A DNA stretch of 64,000 nucleotides from Aspidiotus rigidus (lineage: Eukaryota; Arthropoda; Insecta; Hemiptera; Diaspididae): positions 62,001 through 126,000 of the forward strand of contig JAVHKY010000005.1 of assembly GCA_035079385.1 (NCBI GenBank), read 5' to 3'. The position numbers were made by a program, and so were the translations under genes. The notes under the pieces were generated by a model. That model saw only the letters and a list, made by a program, of their open reading frames with translations. It searched no databases and had not been told where the DNA came from. Shown here one piece after another: positions 43,331-56,968 of the stretch. The first letter of the stretch is position 1, and each line of letters starts with the position of its first letter.

Positions 43331-45270
43331 TTAGGAAACTGTTCAGTTTAGCTGAATAGGCTGACGTCCACAGACCAATCTAAATGTATAAAATACTGGG
43401 TAGGCATGTTCAAGTGAGAATTTAAATTCTCTAAATTATCAAGGTGTATTATGTTGTTATAAGGTACCGACAAAAATATTGTGTAGCAGCTCACCATTCG
43501 GCGTTCTTGTCGACAGTATATTTTTTGGTCGTCGTGCGCATAATTCTTCGAACTAGTTGCGTGAAACGGGAGGAAGGAGTATAAAGAATACGCCCACTTC
43601 CAATCGAAGATCTATACTTCATTTCACTCGTTTGTTCGAGAGATCAGATCACTATTGGACTACGTGTTGGCTTGTCGAGGCTTCCGACCGGGATCAGGTT
43701 TCTACTTGTTGTTCCGACAATGTAAATTTTTCATCTCGAAGAAGCGCGTGATTGTGCGAAATCGTCGTATTCATTACTTTGCTTTTTTTTTTTTTCTTCC
43801 AAGAGTTTGTGAATTTTTATTCCGAGAATTCGTTTTTTTTTTTCGCATGTCTTATTCCGCTTTCCATCTCCAATGCTGCGAATCGGTGAGTTTCTACGTA
43901 TTTTATGTTGAAAAAGGAAAATGATTTGATCAAAGAATTCGCTTTTCTATTCCTCCTCTTTGAACGAGAAATTTTCATACGACAACATTCGTTTTTTAGT
44001 AAACCTAAAGTATTTCAGGGAGTGAATTGCTTCCAAGAGGTATTCATCTTCGTGAGGGACTTGGATCACTATTTTCAAAAGTTTGAACGTTCAAGTTGAG
44101 AAATAACTCTGTTCGACAGCATAATCATCGACTCAGGGGTGATGAAAATTTTTTTTTCTAACGTTGGACATTTTTGGCTTCTTATCTCTGCGCCTTTTTT
44201 ATAGTGCTAAATGAAATAAATCGAAAAACTAGAAATAATCTACATTATTAGAAAAAAAAAAAAAATTATATCAGTTTTAGATCTAAAACTACGAAAATTT
44301 GGAAAATTTCGTTCATACTTTCTGTGTTTAGTACATCGTAAGTGCGTTTCCCTCGGCCGTATTGCTCGTCCGCTCGATCGAAATTCTCGCGAAAACGTCT
44401 GGTTCGGGGGAGGCAGGATTCGTGATCGCGCGTCGTTGCTCGCCATTACATTGCTAAGGTCATTTTCAGAATAAAACTACGAACACTTTTTTTTTCTTCA
44501 AGGTGCGTTTGCGAAGATTCTGCTGACTAAACTTCTGTACTTTTTCACATTCTTTGTAGTGTTACTCTCACGTTAGTTTTCATTTTGTCAACCCCTTGTG
44601 ATGGTAGCACCTCGAATCTACCGAATAAAATCGTACGCGTACATCGTTTTATTTTGATGATCGCGTTAACCGAAAATGCTCGTCTCTTTCCAAAAAAATC
44701 GCAGTACGTTGTTGGCTATCTATTCTATTTTTACATGGCGAAAGATTAACAGTTGATTGAGATTTTCGCCTGCTTTTGTTCTAACGTAAAAACGCAAAGC
44801 ATTAGATGTTCAAAAGTTGTGTCTTAATTTTATCCACAATTTGAGCTTGGACCGAACTTTCTTCGATTTTTGCATTAAAATGTACCAAAAATTGACTAAT
44901 TTGCTTAAAAAATTTCCTAATTTCAAAATTTTGTAGGGTCGTTCAAGTATTCCTTTCGGAGTCGGCGCCAAATTTGACGAATAAATCGAGTGCAATTTTT
45001 CATCATTGAGAGAACCCTTGACGAATTTGGCACATCTTGGTTTCGACTCAGAAAAGTCGTAGAAAGCTCGGTCTGGGCTCAAATTGTAAACATGATTGAG
45101 ATGCAAATTTCGTAGATTTGAAGTATACTAGGCCTACGTATTATCCGTACTTACGTTTTGTGTTTATGCGCTAGATCAGATTGGGTCCGAAATCTTATTC
45201 AATTGTTGACATCATTTTGGCGCACTCGCATATCGAGGGAGGGAAAAGTGAGTTGATCTGTTGCACGTGC
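43331..45270. other. No gene recognised
   Basis: AT-rich with long T runs (43781-43795, 43829-43839). Open frames are short and hydrophobic or basic with no domain. No repeat boundary was seen until the satellite begins near 45.27 kb. Confidence 0.45.
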
Positions 45271-45274
45271 TAGA

Positions 45275-48200
45275 TCTCGGTCCCTCTTCAATTATTTGCT
45301 TCAAAACGTAATCATGAAGTTCGTTAGCTTTATCTTCCAGAAAAAAGGAAAAATGGGCTCGAGACGCTCTAAGATTGATTTTTTTAATGAACGATTTTTT
45401 CGACCCCCTGTTCTAAGTTCGTACTGTAGATATTAGTTTCTTAATTTCTGTATAGCTGAAATTTCTGTCAATTAGGTATTCGATTCGATTTCTCCGATTA
45501 AAAGTAAGTTTAGATTTCTTCCTTGCGACAAAATTATTTAAAATGTACGCTTAAGCTCAAATTTCCTCAGACGTCGGGAGTTTTTTTTTTTGTTCCAATA
45601 TTAAAAATTAGGATCATTTTGTACGAAGATGCGAAAGTTTTTTTTTTTTCTAATGTAAAGTATTACGATAATCTCTTACGAAGATTCTTGCCCTGAAGAG
45701 AGCGATGTTGTTCCTCGCAGTCAATCCGATGTTTTCAGACTATCGTCGTCAATTTCCAAAACTTTCGTCAGGCACCCCCAACCTTTTCCGGCTAGCGGGC
45801 CACTTTGTCAGTTAAGAGGTGAGATGGGTTAATTTTTCCAATTTTTAATGATGAAAAAATTTGTATTATTTGTTGTATTTCTTTTCTCGTCTATTTTTCA
45901 ACGGGGTCTTCGCGGGCCATAGGTTGGGAATGACTTACGTTGATATCGTAGCCCTACTTTTCTATGTAAGTAAGTTTGTCTGTAGCATTTTGTTCTTAGT
46001 CCCTTTACAATTATTTGTTACCAAACGTATTCGTTAGCTTTATCTTCAAGAAAATTGGGCTCGAGACGCTTTAAGACTGATTTTTTGAACGAACGATTTT
46101 TTCGCCCCCCTGTTCCAAGTCCGCACTCTAAATATTTTAGTATAGATTCTTGATCTTGATTCCTGTATAGCTGAAATTTTTGTCAATTAGGTATTCGATT
46201 CGATTTTTCCGATTAAAAGTAAGTTTAGATTTCTTCCTTGCGACAAAATTATTTGAAATATACGCTTAAGCTCAAATTTCCTCAGACGTCGGGAGGTTTT
46301 TCTTTTGTTTTCTTCCAATATTAAAAATTTTAATTAGGATCATTTCGTACAAAGATTCGGAAGTTTTTTCTCGTTATTTTCTAATGTCAAGTATTACGAT
46401 CATCTCTTACGAAGATTCTTGCCCTGAAAAGAGCGATGTTGTTCCTCGCAGTCAATCCGATGTTTTCAGACTATCGTCGTCAATTTCCAAAACTTTCGTC
46501 AGGCATCCCCAACCTTTTCCGGCTAGCGGGCCACTTCGTCAGTTAGGAGGTGAGACGGGTCAATTTTTCCAATTTTTAATGATGAAAAAATTTGTATTTG
46601 TTGTATTTCTTTTCTCGTCTATTTTTTCAACGGGGTCTTCGCGGGCCGTAGGTTGGGAATGACTTACGTTGATATCGTAGACCTACTTTTCTACGTAAGT
46701 AAGTTTGTAGCATTTTGTTCTTGGTCAATTATTTGTTACCAAACGTATTCGTTAACTTTATCTTCAAGAAAATTGGGCTCGAGACGCTTTAAGATTGATT
46801 TCTTGAACGAACGATTTTTTCGCCCCCCTGTTCCAAGTCCGTACTCTAAATATTTTAGTATAGATTCTTGATCTTGATTCCTGTATAGCTGAAATTTTTG
46901 TCAATTAGGTATTCGATTCGATTTTTCCGATTAAAAGTAAGTTTAGATTTCTTCCTTGCGACAAAATTATTTGAAATATACGCTTAAGCTCAAATTTCCT
47001 CAGACGTCGGGAGGTTTTTCTTTTGTTTTCTTCCAATATTAAAAATTTTAATTAGGATCATTTCGTACAAAGATTCGGAAGTTTTTTCTCGTTATTTTCT
47101 AATGTAAAGTATTACGATAATCTCTTACGAAGATTCTTGCCCTGAAGAGAGCGATGTTGTTCCTCGCAGTCAATCCGATGTTTTCAGACTATCGTCGTCA
47201 ATTTCCAAAACTTTCGTCAGGCACCCCCAACCTTTTCCGGCTAGCGGGCCACTTTGTCAGTTAAGAGGTGAGATGGGTTAATTTTTCCAATTTTTAATGA
47301 TGAAAAAATTTGTATTATTTGTTGTATTTCTTTTCTCGTCTATTTTTCAACGGGGTCTTCGCGGGCCATAGGTTGGGAATGACTTACGTTGATATCGTAG
47401 TCCTACTTTTCTATGTAAGTAAGTTTGTCTGTAGCATTTTGTTCTTAGTCCCTTTACAATTATTTGTTACCAAACGTATTCGTTAGCTTTATCTTCAAGA
47501 AAATTGGGCTCGAGACGCTTTAAGACTGATTTTTTGAACGAACGATTTTTTCGCCCCCCTGTTCCAAGTCCGCACTCTAAATATTTTAGTATAGATTCTT
47601 GATCTTGATTCCTGTATAGCTGAAATTTTTGTCAATTAGGTATTCGATTCGATTTTTCCGATTAAAAGTAAGTTTAGATTTCTTCCTTGCGACAAAATTA
47701 TTTGAAATATACGCTTAAGCTCAAATTTCCTCAGACGTCGGGAGGTTTTTCTTTTGTTTTCTTCCAATATTAAAAATTTTAATTAGGATCATTTCGTACA
47801 AAGATTCGGAAGTTTTTTCTCGTTATTTCCTAATGTAAAGTATTACAATAATCTCTTACGAAGATTCTTGCCCTGAAGAGAGCGATGTTGTTCCTCGCAG
47901 TCAATCCGATGTTTTCAGACTATCGTCGTCAATTTCCAAAACTTTCGTCAGGCATCCCCAACCTTTTCCGGCTAGCGGGCCACTTCGTCAGTTAGGAGGT
48001 GAGACGGGTCAATTTTTCCAATTTTTAATGATGAAAAAATTTGTATTTGTTGTATTTCTTTTCTCGTCTATTTTTTCAACGGGGTCTTCGCGGGCCGTAG
48101 GTTGGGAATGACTTACGTTGATATCGTAGACCTACTTTTCTACGTAAGTAAGTTTGTAGCATTTTGTTCTTGGTCAATTATTTGTTACCAAACGTATTCG

Positions 48201-51200
48201 TTAACTTTATCTTCAAGAAAATTGGGCTCGAGACGCTTTAAGATTGATTTCTTGAACGAACGATTTTTTCGCCCCCCTGTTCCAAGTCCGTACTCTAAAT
48301 ATTTTAGTATAGATTCTTGATCTTGATTCCTGTATAGCTGAAATTTTTGTCAATTAGGTATTCGATTCGATTTTTCCGATTAAAAGTAAGTTTAGATTTC
48401 TTCCTTGCGACAAAATTATTTGAAATATACGCTTAAGCTCAAATTTCCTCAGACGTCGGGAGGTTTTTCTTTTGTTTTCTTCCAATATTAAAAATTTTAA
48501 TTAGGATCATTTCGTACAAAGATTCGGAAGTTTTTTCTCGTTATTTTCTAATGTAAAGTATTACGATAATCTCTTACGAAGATTCTTGCCCTGAAGAGAG
48601 CGATGTTGTTCCTCGCAGTCAATCCGATGTTTTCAGACTATCGTCGTCAATTTCCAAAACTTTCGTCAGGCACCCCCAACCTTTTCCGGCTAGCGGGCCA
48701 CTTTGTCAGTTAAGAGGTGAGATGGGTTAATTTTTCCAATTTTTAATGATGAAAAAATTTGTATTATTTGTTGTATTTCTTTTCTCGTCTATTTTTCAAC
48801 GGGGTCTTCGCGGGCCATAGGTTGGGAATGACTTACGTTGATATCGTAGTCCTACTTTTCTATGTAAGTAAGTTTGTCTGTAGCATTTTGTTCTTAGTCC
48901 CTTTACAATTATTTGTTACCAAACGTATTCGTTAGCTTTATCTTCAAGAAAATTGGGCTCGAGACGCTTTAAGACTGATTTTTTGAACGAACGATTTTTT
49001 CGCCCCCCTGTTCCAAGTCCGCACTCTAAATATTTTAGTATAGATTCTTGATCTTGATTCCTGTATAGCTGAAATTTTTGTCAATTAGGTATTCGATTCG
49101 ATTTTTCCGATTAAAAGTAAGTTTAGATTTCTTCCTTGCGACAAAATTATTTGAAATATACGCTTAAGCTCAAATTTCCTCAGACGTCGGGAGGTTTTTC
49201 TTTTGTTTTCTTCCAATATTAAAAATTTTAATTAGGATCATTTCGTACAAAGATTCGGAAGTTTTTTCTCGTTATTTCCTAATGTAAAGTATTACAATAA
49301 TCTCTTACGAAGATTCTTGCCCTGAAGAGAGCGATGTTGTTCCTCGCAGTCAATCCGATGTTTTCAGACTATCGTCGTCAATTTCCAAAACTTTCGTCAG
49401 GCATCCCCAACCTTTTCCGGCTAGCGGGCCACTTCGTCAGTTAGGAGGTGAGACGGGTCAATTTTTCCAATTTTTAATGATGAAAAAATTTGTATTTGTT
49501 GTATTTCTTTTCTCGTCTATTTTTTCAACGGGGTCTTCGCGGGCCGTAGGTTGGGAATGACTTACGTTGATATCGTAGACCTACTTTTCTACGTAAGTAA
49601 GTTTGTAGCATTTTGTTCTTGGTCAATTATTTGTTACCAAACGTATTCGTTAACTTTATCTTCAAGAAAATTGGGCTCGAGACGCTTTAAGATTGATTTC
49701 TTGAACGAACGATTTTTTCGCCCCCCTGTTCCAAGTCCGTACTCTAAATATTTTAGTATAGATTCTTGATCTTGATTCCTGTATAGCTGAAATTTTTGTC
49801 AATTAGGTATTCGATTCGATTTTTCCGATTAAAAGTAAGTTTAGATTTCTTCCTTGCGACAAAATTATTTGAAATATACGCTTAAGCTCAAATTTCCTCA
49901 GACGTCGGGAGGTTTTTCTTTTGTTTTCTTCCAATATTAAAAATTTTAATTAGGATCATTTCGTACAAAGATTCGGAAGTTTTTTCTCGTTATTTTCTAA
50001 TGTAAAGTATTACGATAATCTCTTACGAAGATTCTTGCCCTGAAGAGAGCGATGTTGTTCCTCGCAGTCAATCCGATGTTTTCAGACTATCGTCGTCAAT
50101 TTCCAAAACTTTCGTCAGGCACCCCCAACCTTTTCCGGCTAGCGGGCCACTTTGTCAGTTAAGAGGTGAGATGGGTTAATTTTTCCAATTTTTAATGATG
50201 AAAAAATTTGTATTATTTGTTGTATTTCTTTTCTCGTCTATTTTTCAACGGGGTCTTCGCGGGCCATAGGTTGGGAATGACTTACGTTGATATCGTAGTC
50301 CTACTTTTCTATGTAAGTAAGTTTGTCTGTAGCATTTTGTTCTTAGTCCCTTTACAATTATTTGTTACCAAACGTATTCGTTAGCTTTATCTTCAAGAAA
50401 ATTGGGCTCGAGACGCTTTAAGACTGATTTTTTGAACGAACGATTTTTTCGCCCCCCTGTTCCAAGTCCGCACTCTAAATATTTTAGTATAGATTCTTGA
50501 TCTTGATTCCTGTATAGCTGAAATTTTTGTCAATTAGGTATTCGATTCGATTTTTCCGATTAAAAGTAAGTTTAGATTTCTTCCTTGCGACAAAATTATT
50601 TGAAATATACGCTTAAGCTCAAATTTCCTCAGACGTCGGGAGGTTTTTCTTTTGTTTTCTTCCAATATTAAAAATTTTAATTAGGATCATTTCGTACAAA
50701 GATTCGGAAGTTTTTTCTCGTTATTTCCTAATGTAAAGTATTACAATAATCTCTTACGAAGATTCTTGCCCTGAAGAGAGCGATGTTGTTCCTCGCAGTC
50801 AATCCGATGTTTTCAGACTATCGTCGTCAATTTCCAAAACTTTCGTCAGGCATCCCCAACCTTTTCCGGCTAGCGGGCCACTTCGTCAGTTAGGAGGTGA
50901 GACGGGTCAATTTTTCCAATTTTTAATGATGAAAAAATTTGTATTTGTTGTATTTCTTTTCTCGTCTATTTTTTCAACGGGGTCTTCGCGGGCCGTAGGT
51001 TGGGAATGACTTACGTTGATATCGTAGACCTACTTTTCTACGTAAGTAAGTTTGTAGCATTTTGTTCTTGGTCAATTATTTGTTACCAAACGTATTCGTT
51101 AACTTTATCTTCAAGAAAATTGGGCTCGAGACGCTTTAAGATTGATTTCTTGAACGAACGATTTTTTCGCCCCCCTGTTCCAAGTCCGTACTCTAAATAT

Positions 51201-52210
51201 TTTAGTATAGATTCTTGATCTTGATTCCTGTATAGCTGAAATTTTTGTCAATTAGGTATTCGATTCGATTTTTCCGATTAAAAGTAAGTTTAGATTTCTT
51301 CCTTGCGACAAAATTATTTGAAATATACGCTTAAGCTCAAATTTCCTCAGACGTCGGGAGGTTTTTCTTTTGTTTTCTTCCAATATTAAAAATTTTAATT
51401 AGGATCATTTCGTACAAAGATTCGGAAGTTTTTTCTCGTTATTTTCTAATGTCAAGTATTACGATCATCTCTTACGAAGATTCTTGCCCTGAAAAGAGCG
51501 ATGTTGTTCCTCGCAGTCAATCCGATGTTTTCAGACTATCGTCGCCAATTTCCAAAACTTTCGTCAGGCACCCCCAACCTTTTCCGGCTAGCGGGCCACT
51601 TTGTCAGTTAAGAGGTGAGACGGGTTAATTTTTCCAATTTTTAATGATGAAAAAATTTGTATTATTTGTTGTATTTCTTTTCTCGTCTATTTTTTCAACG
51701 GGGTCTTCGCGGGCCGTAGGTTGGGAATGACTTACGTTGATATCGTAGACCTACTTTTCTACGTAAGTAAGTTTGTCTGTAGCATTTTGTTCTTGGTCCC
51801 TTTTCAATTATTTGTTACCAAACGTATTCGTTAGCTTTATCTTCAAGAAAATTGGGCTCGAGACGCTTTAAGATTGATTTTTTGAACGAACGATTTTTTC
51901 ACCCCCCTGTTCCAAGTCCGTACTCTAAATATTTTAGTATAGATTCTTGATCTTGATTCCTGTATAGCTGAAATTTTTGTCAATTAGGTATTCGATTCGA
52001 TTTTTCCGATTAAAAGTAAGTTTAGATTTCTTCCTTGCGACAAAATTATTTGAAATATACGCTTAAGCTCAAATTTCCTCAGACGTCGGGAGGTTTTTCT
52101 TTTGTTTTCTTCCAATATTAAAAATTTTAATTAGGATCATTTCGTACAAAGATTCGGAAGTTTTTTCTCGTTATTTTCTAATGTCAAGTATTACGATCAT
52201 CTCGTACGAA
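45275..52210. repeat. Satellite array with 1,449-bp dimeric higher-order unit
   Basis: The landmark AGGTTGGGAATGACTTACG occurs at 45921, 46650, 47370, 48099, 48819, 49548, 50268, 50997 and 51718. The spacings alternate 729, 720, 729, 720, 729, 720, 729, 721. Two monomer types (GGGCCATAGG and GGGCCGTAGG) therefore alternate in a 1,449-bp dimer that is nearly identical from copy to copy in the centre. The first and last monomers are the most diverged. Degenerate sequence continues to about 52480. A 72-codon frame recurs identically at 46653, 48102, 49551 and 51000, but it looks non-coding. Confidence 0.95.
46500..46661. mobile_element. hAT-like MITE embedded in every satellite monomer (representative copy)
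   Basis: It starts CAGGCATCCCCAACCTTTTC and continues CGGCTAGCGGGCC. It ends CGCGGGCCGTAGGTTGGGAA then TG. The ends are inverse of each other with a few differences, as in hAT elements. Flanking octamers ACTTTCGT (46492-46499) and ACTTACGT (46662-46669) match at 7 of 8 positions, fitting an 8-bp target duplication. Equivalent copies occur in each monomer, so the insertion predates amplification. Confidence 0.65.
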
Positions 52211-52479
52211 AATTCTCGACCTGAAGAGAGCGAGCACAGACCATCCCCACAAACGCTTCAATTCTGGGACTACAAGTTTTCAAGCAATCATCTTGGTGGG
52301 TCCATGCCTCTAAAATGTTCCTTGGACAGAGCAGTCTCGTAACTAGGGTTTGCGAGGTCTCCCGTTTTAGATTTGTAAGATGTTGTTCCTTGCAGTCGAT
52401 CCTATGTTTTTGAACTATTGTCGCCAATTTAAGTTTTCCTACCTACTTAACGTTGATATCGTAACACCACCTTTCTACG

Positions 52480-54249
52480 TTTGACATATCTTATCATTCT
52501 TAAAAGTAAAAAAAAATTAATGTGGTATCTCTTTTTTTCAAAGTTAGCAAACGTTAGCCGTACGTACGTACTCTTATGTTTTTTTTTTTTTTATTTTGCA
52601 TTACCTAAATTTAGGAATTATTCTTTCCCTTTTGAATTAAATATCTGGTCATTCTACAGTGATGAACACTAGCAGACTGTTTTAGGGGCTCGTCTATAGT
52701 GTTCTTAATCTTGAAATCGAGAATTTCTAGTAGCTCAGCGCTAGATAGCCTTATGAAACCATAATGAAATGAGTTCAGATCGTGTTTCGGTTATGAATGT
52801 AATTGTGTTCAGAGTCATAATTTCCTCACTTTTGTTCAAGCCACTGAAGAAAGAAAAAAAGAAAAAAAAAAACTGTTCAAGGAATCCACTCGTGTAGGAC
52901 TTCGTGCTAGGTATATTGAAAATTTTTCGTAAAATTGCCTCAATCGAGACCCCAGAATTAAGCTCGGATTTTTATGCAGGAGGCGAAGCGAGAATATCTG
53001 AACAATCGAATAATTCTTTTTAATTGCTCTAAGTACTTTCCACTCGTGAATCAGGACAGTAAGCGTTTTTCATTTCCCAAGTTCGACTCGCCATGATAGT
53101 ATTGTCTCGCTACGTTAGCAAACTGCATTGTTTTGTGATACTTCTCATGCATTCCAAGACGATTATACTAGTACTTATTCTCATTTGGATGTGTAACTTT
53201 ATTTTAAATAATCATTCCGACGATATTTTTTACATTCGTTCGTCCAAAGAGTTCAACCCCGTTCGTTAGATACTATGATGAGGGCTATAAACATAGCAGT
53301 GACCAATAGCCTCGTTCTATTAAAATGTTTCCTGGAACTTATTTATGCGTTACTGAGGTGATGTCGGATAGTGTCATTAAAATTGTAATATATATTTAAG
53401 GTGTTAGCACGGGTCCATCCTATGAGGAAAGGATTATAAAATTTTTTCAGAGATATTATGCTTGTCATTATTATTGCAAGAAAATCATTCATTTTTGGTA
53501 GTTTCATCCTCCCTCTCCTCGGCTTCTTTAGGTGAACGTAAAGTTTTCTTAAATTCGAAGCTAAGGCTATCAATATTATTTCCCTTTTTGTGGTAAAATT
53601 CATCGCGACTGAGAATGACGAAAAACTGGTTTCTTCGATGTCGATACTTTCTAAAATGGAATATTGATTTCTCATTTACCATAACCAGGTATTAAAAATT
53701 ATGCATCGGATCAGGCACATTTATTTCATTGAATTCTCACTTTTTCTTTTTTTCTTGTCGTTTCTCAAATTAACTCGACTGCGCGGGCAATGAGGGGCTG
53801 AAGCAATACGTCTCCCCCAGTATTCTCGTCATCTTCGTATTTGAGTTGTCCAACTTCGAGTCTGTGATATAAGGAGAGTAGCAAACGACGTCAAAACGTT
53901 GAATACCGCCCTGTATATGTCTTCACTCGGTCAGAGCATTTAGAAGACACAGAGAATATGAGAATAGTGTCGAAAGAAAGAAAATCTGTTATTTCCTGAT
54001 TGTAGTTCTAGAAGAAGGAGAAGTACGAACGAGCAATTGTCTTACCTTTGAACAAAGAGAAAATCATTTACCATTCACCAATAAGAACGTGAATGAAGAA
54101 AACTGACAAGATCTTTAACGAAACTAAACGAGGGGTGTAGGGAAACAGGTTTTATGAATCCTAGTTAACGTTATTTTATTTTCTGACCTTCGAAAATATT
54201 TGCTTTCGACTTTTCTCTCCTGATCTTACGAATACTTTATTTGAGAATC
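52480..54249. other. No gene recognised
   Basis: AT-rich unique-looking DNA. A minus-strand frame of 110 codons at 53675-53343 has no domain I know. Positions 54110-54165 contain a motif-family remnant (AACGAAACTAAACGAGG, then AACAGGTTTTATGAAT). Confidence 0.4.
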
Positions 54250-56420
54250 ATTGTTGCCTAGCCTATGTATTGGAAGGAGAGGATTATCGTACCCGAATTA
54301 TTTATTAGTGCTTCAGAGTGGGAGAAAGCAATATTTAGAGAAGAGCGGAGAGGTGCAAGTAGAGGGCAGGAAAAGAAATGTTCGACCGTTAAAGTTTCTT
54401 CTTCGCAGTAAGGACAGGATGGGAGAGCTAGAAGATCAGGGTTGATGAGGTAGGAATGTGTGATTCGGGTATGACGGGTGAGCACAACCTCTTCCCGTCT
54501 AGGACATCTAATAGAGGTGGACAAGGATATCGGGGTTTGTTCAGTTCTGAAAAGTTTGTTAGACGTTTAATTTTTCCCAGAGTAATTCCTAGTTTTGAAG
54601 GATGAGAGAACAGTAGTGAATTTTGGGTAGACGAGTGTAGTCAGTTATTCTAGGTAAGGAGGTGGCGTTCTTGGCGGCTTTATTAACTGCATCATGATCA
54701 GTTAGATCGATATGACTAGGGGTCCGTATGAACGTGATTTGATAGTTGATAGAATTAAGGTTGAGTAATGTGAGGTGGATGCGTTGGATGAGGGGGTGAG
54801 TGTTGTAGATATCCATCATGGGTGTAGAGAAGAAAGTGAGTCAGTGAGGAGAAGAAATTTGCCATTTGGAGGGAGTTGAAAGAGATGAGAAAGGCAGGAG
54901 AATATAGTCATCAACTCGGCGGTGAATCCATGCAATATTACGTATACGGTGGGAAGTTAGGCATCCAGTTTTATTCGATTTTGTAGATCCGTCTGAGAAG
55001 CAAATTGTATAACCAGGATACTCGTATGATAATGATGTTGTTTGATTTGGGGATTTGTGTGGGGTCAAGACGTAAGTTTGGTTCAGAGAGCGTCCAAGGG
55101 GAGGAGGTAATATAGATGGGTTGCAAGGGATTTGCTATGTAAGGTCAAATTAGAGACGGATATGTTTATTGTAAGTCAAAAAGGGTTCATTGTTTCGGAG
55201 AAAGATTGTGTTATAAACAGGGAGATCAGGGAATTGAGAAACAGAGGATAAGAAATTGGAAGTTGGTATGAGTCTACGCAAGGAGAGTGGAGGTTCTGCG
55301 GCTTCAACGTATAAACTGAGACAAGGCTTTGCGAGATAGACTCCTAGGGCCATTCTCAGAGAGAAAGTTTGAATAGGTCGAGTAATGAGAGGACAGATTT
55401 GTTGGCTAAATTGTATCTTGACGCTCCATTATCTAATTTAGATCGAATAAGACTCTTATAGAGTTGAAGTAGTAGTTTTCTGGAACATCCTTTAGAGGGG
55501 TGTGAGATGAGTTTAATGATGCTAAAGGTATGTACGTGCATGTTGCTTTCAGAAATTTAATATGAGGGGTCCAAGTAAGTTTTTGATCAAAGTGAAAGTC
55601 GAAAAATTGAGCAGAATTTCGGAGTGGGATTTCAAAATTTTGTAGGAAGAGAGGTTGGAGGGAAGGGATATATAGCGTCTTTCTTTAAAAATAACTTGGA
55701 TAGGTTTTGGAAGTAGAGAATTTAAAGCCGTCTTTTGATGTCCAGGTAGTAATTAGGTTTATAGTTTCCTGGAGAAGTCTGTGGGCTCTTTGAGGGCTGT
55801 TGTAATCATCAGCAAAAAGACGTTGGGTAAGGAGAGGGTTAAAAAGTTTCATAATATCGTTGATGGCTTTGAGGAGAGCAAGACACTGAATACTTCTCCC
55901 TGGGGCACACCTTTTTCGACAAGGAGAGGGGAAGAGGTCGTATTTTGCGAATTCGTACTTTTAATGTTCTGTTATGAAGGAAACTCTGGAGAATATTGGA
56001 GAGATTGCCTCGAAGGCCAATTTCGTGAAGTTTGTTTGCGATAAGGTGTCTCCAGACTCGGGGAAAGGCTTCTTGGAGATCAAAAGACAAGATTTTCTGA
56101 GCGTAGAGTTGTTGATTTGTGATTGGAGGTCGACAAGGGATTGAGTGGTGTTTCGCCCTTTCCTAAAGCCGTATTGGAAAGGTAAAAGAATGTTATTCGA
56201 TTCTAGATACTAAAGTAGTATTTTATTGAGTATTTTTTGAAATAGTTCACCCAGAACACTGGATACTGCTATAGGACGATATGATGCCGGAAGGAGGGGT
56301 CTGGGCCAGGTTTCAAGACGGGAAGGACGATGACGGTTTTCCAAAAATGTGGGTGGATGCTGTAGGCAAAGAGAGCGGAGATAGGAAAGTCAGTAGGGTT
56401 TTTTTGGGGTTTTGATTCGG
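54250..56420 (-). mobile_element. Jockey-like non-LTR retrotransposon (RT to 3' end), decayed
   Basis: On the minus strand: RT start near 56400 (STHIFGKPSSSFPS region and VIVLPVLKPGPDPS), QYGFRKGRNTT near 56170, LSFDLQEAFPRVWRHLIANK (motif A, 56090), LYKSLIRSKLDNGASRYNLA (55470), the LCLSLYVEAAEPPLSLRRL region (55310), RNase H with TICFSDGSTKSNKTG (55010) and a later ITFIRTPSHIDLTDHDAVN (54730), and a terminal CPYCEEETLTVEHFFSCPLL zinc-like block (54400). Each block is in its own frame. This is the longest Jockey-like copy in the window, still without an endonuclease. Confidence 0.88.
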
Positions 56421-56630
56421 GCAATTTGACGAAGAATTTTCATTATACCAAGCACGAAGTGAGATCCTTGACATATTATATGCATGCACCTTCTGATTTT
56501 GATGGCTTGAAAGCGCCGCGCCCTCCTTTTCGCTCCACCAATTTGTTCTAAAAATAGGTTTTACTCTTGTTAAAAAATATTCATCAACATCTGAATTTTT
56601 GATATCGCGTGAATGTTCTTCGAAAGACTT

Positions 56631-56842
56631 TGTTTTTATTCTGTATATTTTTTTGTGAGTTGGGTACCAATGTCTTCGAGTTCGCATCCCCTCGGTCCAC
56701 TACGACTCGAAATATCGTAACAAAAATGAAAAAAATTGTTTTTATTCTGTATATTTTTTTGTGAGTTGGGTACCAATGTCTTCGAGTTCTCATCCCCTCG
56801 GTCCACTACGACTCGAAATATCGTAACAAAAATGAAAAAAAT
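56631..56842. repeat. 106-bp tandem duplication
   Basis: The segment TGTTTTTATTCTGTATATTT to CAAAAATGAAAAAAATTG occurs twice head to tail (56631-56736, 56737-56842) with one or two differences. Flanking blocks at 56454-56516 and 56851-56920 (GTGAGATC.TTGAC, GATGGCTTGA.AGCGCC) are also related, so a larger older duplication is likely. Confidence 0.85.
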
Positions 56843-56968
56843 TGATATACGAGGTGAGATCTTTGACGTATGTGTGCACCTAATATTCTCAACAAATTTC
56901 TGATTCTGATGGCTTGATAGCGCCTGCCTGAAATTATTCAATTCACATAAATTTAAAATTGAAAAATA

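Noticed and set aside
44240..44446. A basic 68-codon minus-strand frame rich in Arg.
   Set aside because: No domain and no conserved motif; it sits beside A/T homopolymers in otherwise featureless DNA.
46653..51218. Four identical 72-codon frames spaced 1,449 bp apart looked like a tandem gene family.
   Set aside because: They lie in a satellite, start within the MITE end sequence, have no domain, and are identical because the whole DNA is identical. Repetition alone does not indicate a gene.
53343..53682. Two overlapping minus-strand frames of 110 and 65 codons.
   Set aside because: They overlap in different phases and neither shows a recognisable motif or convincing splice sites.
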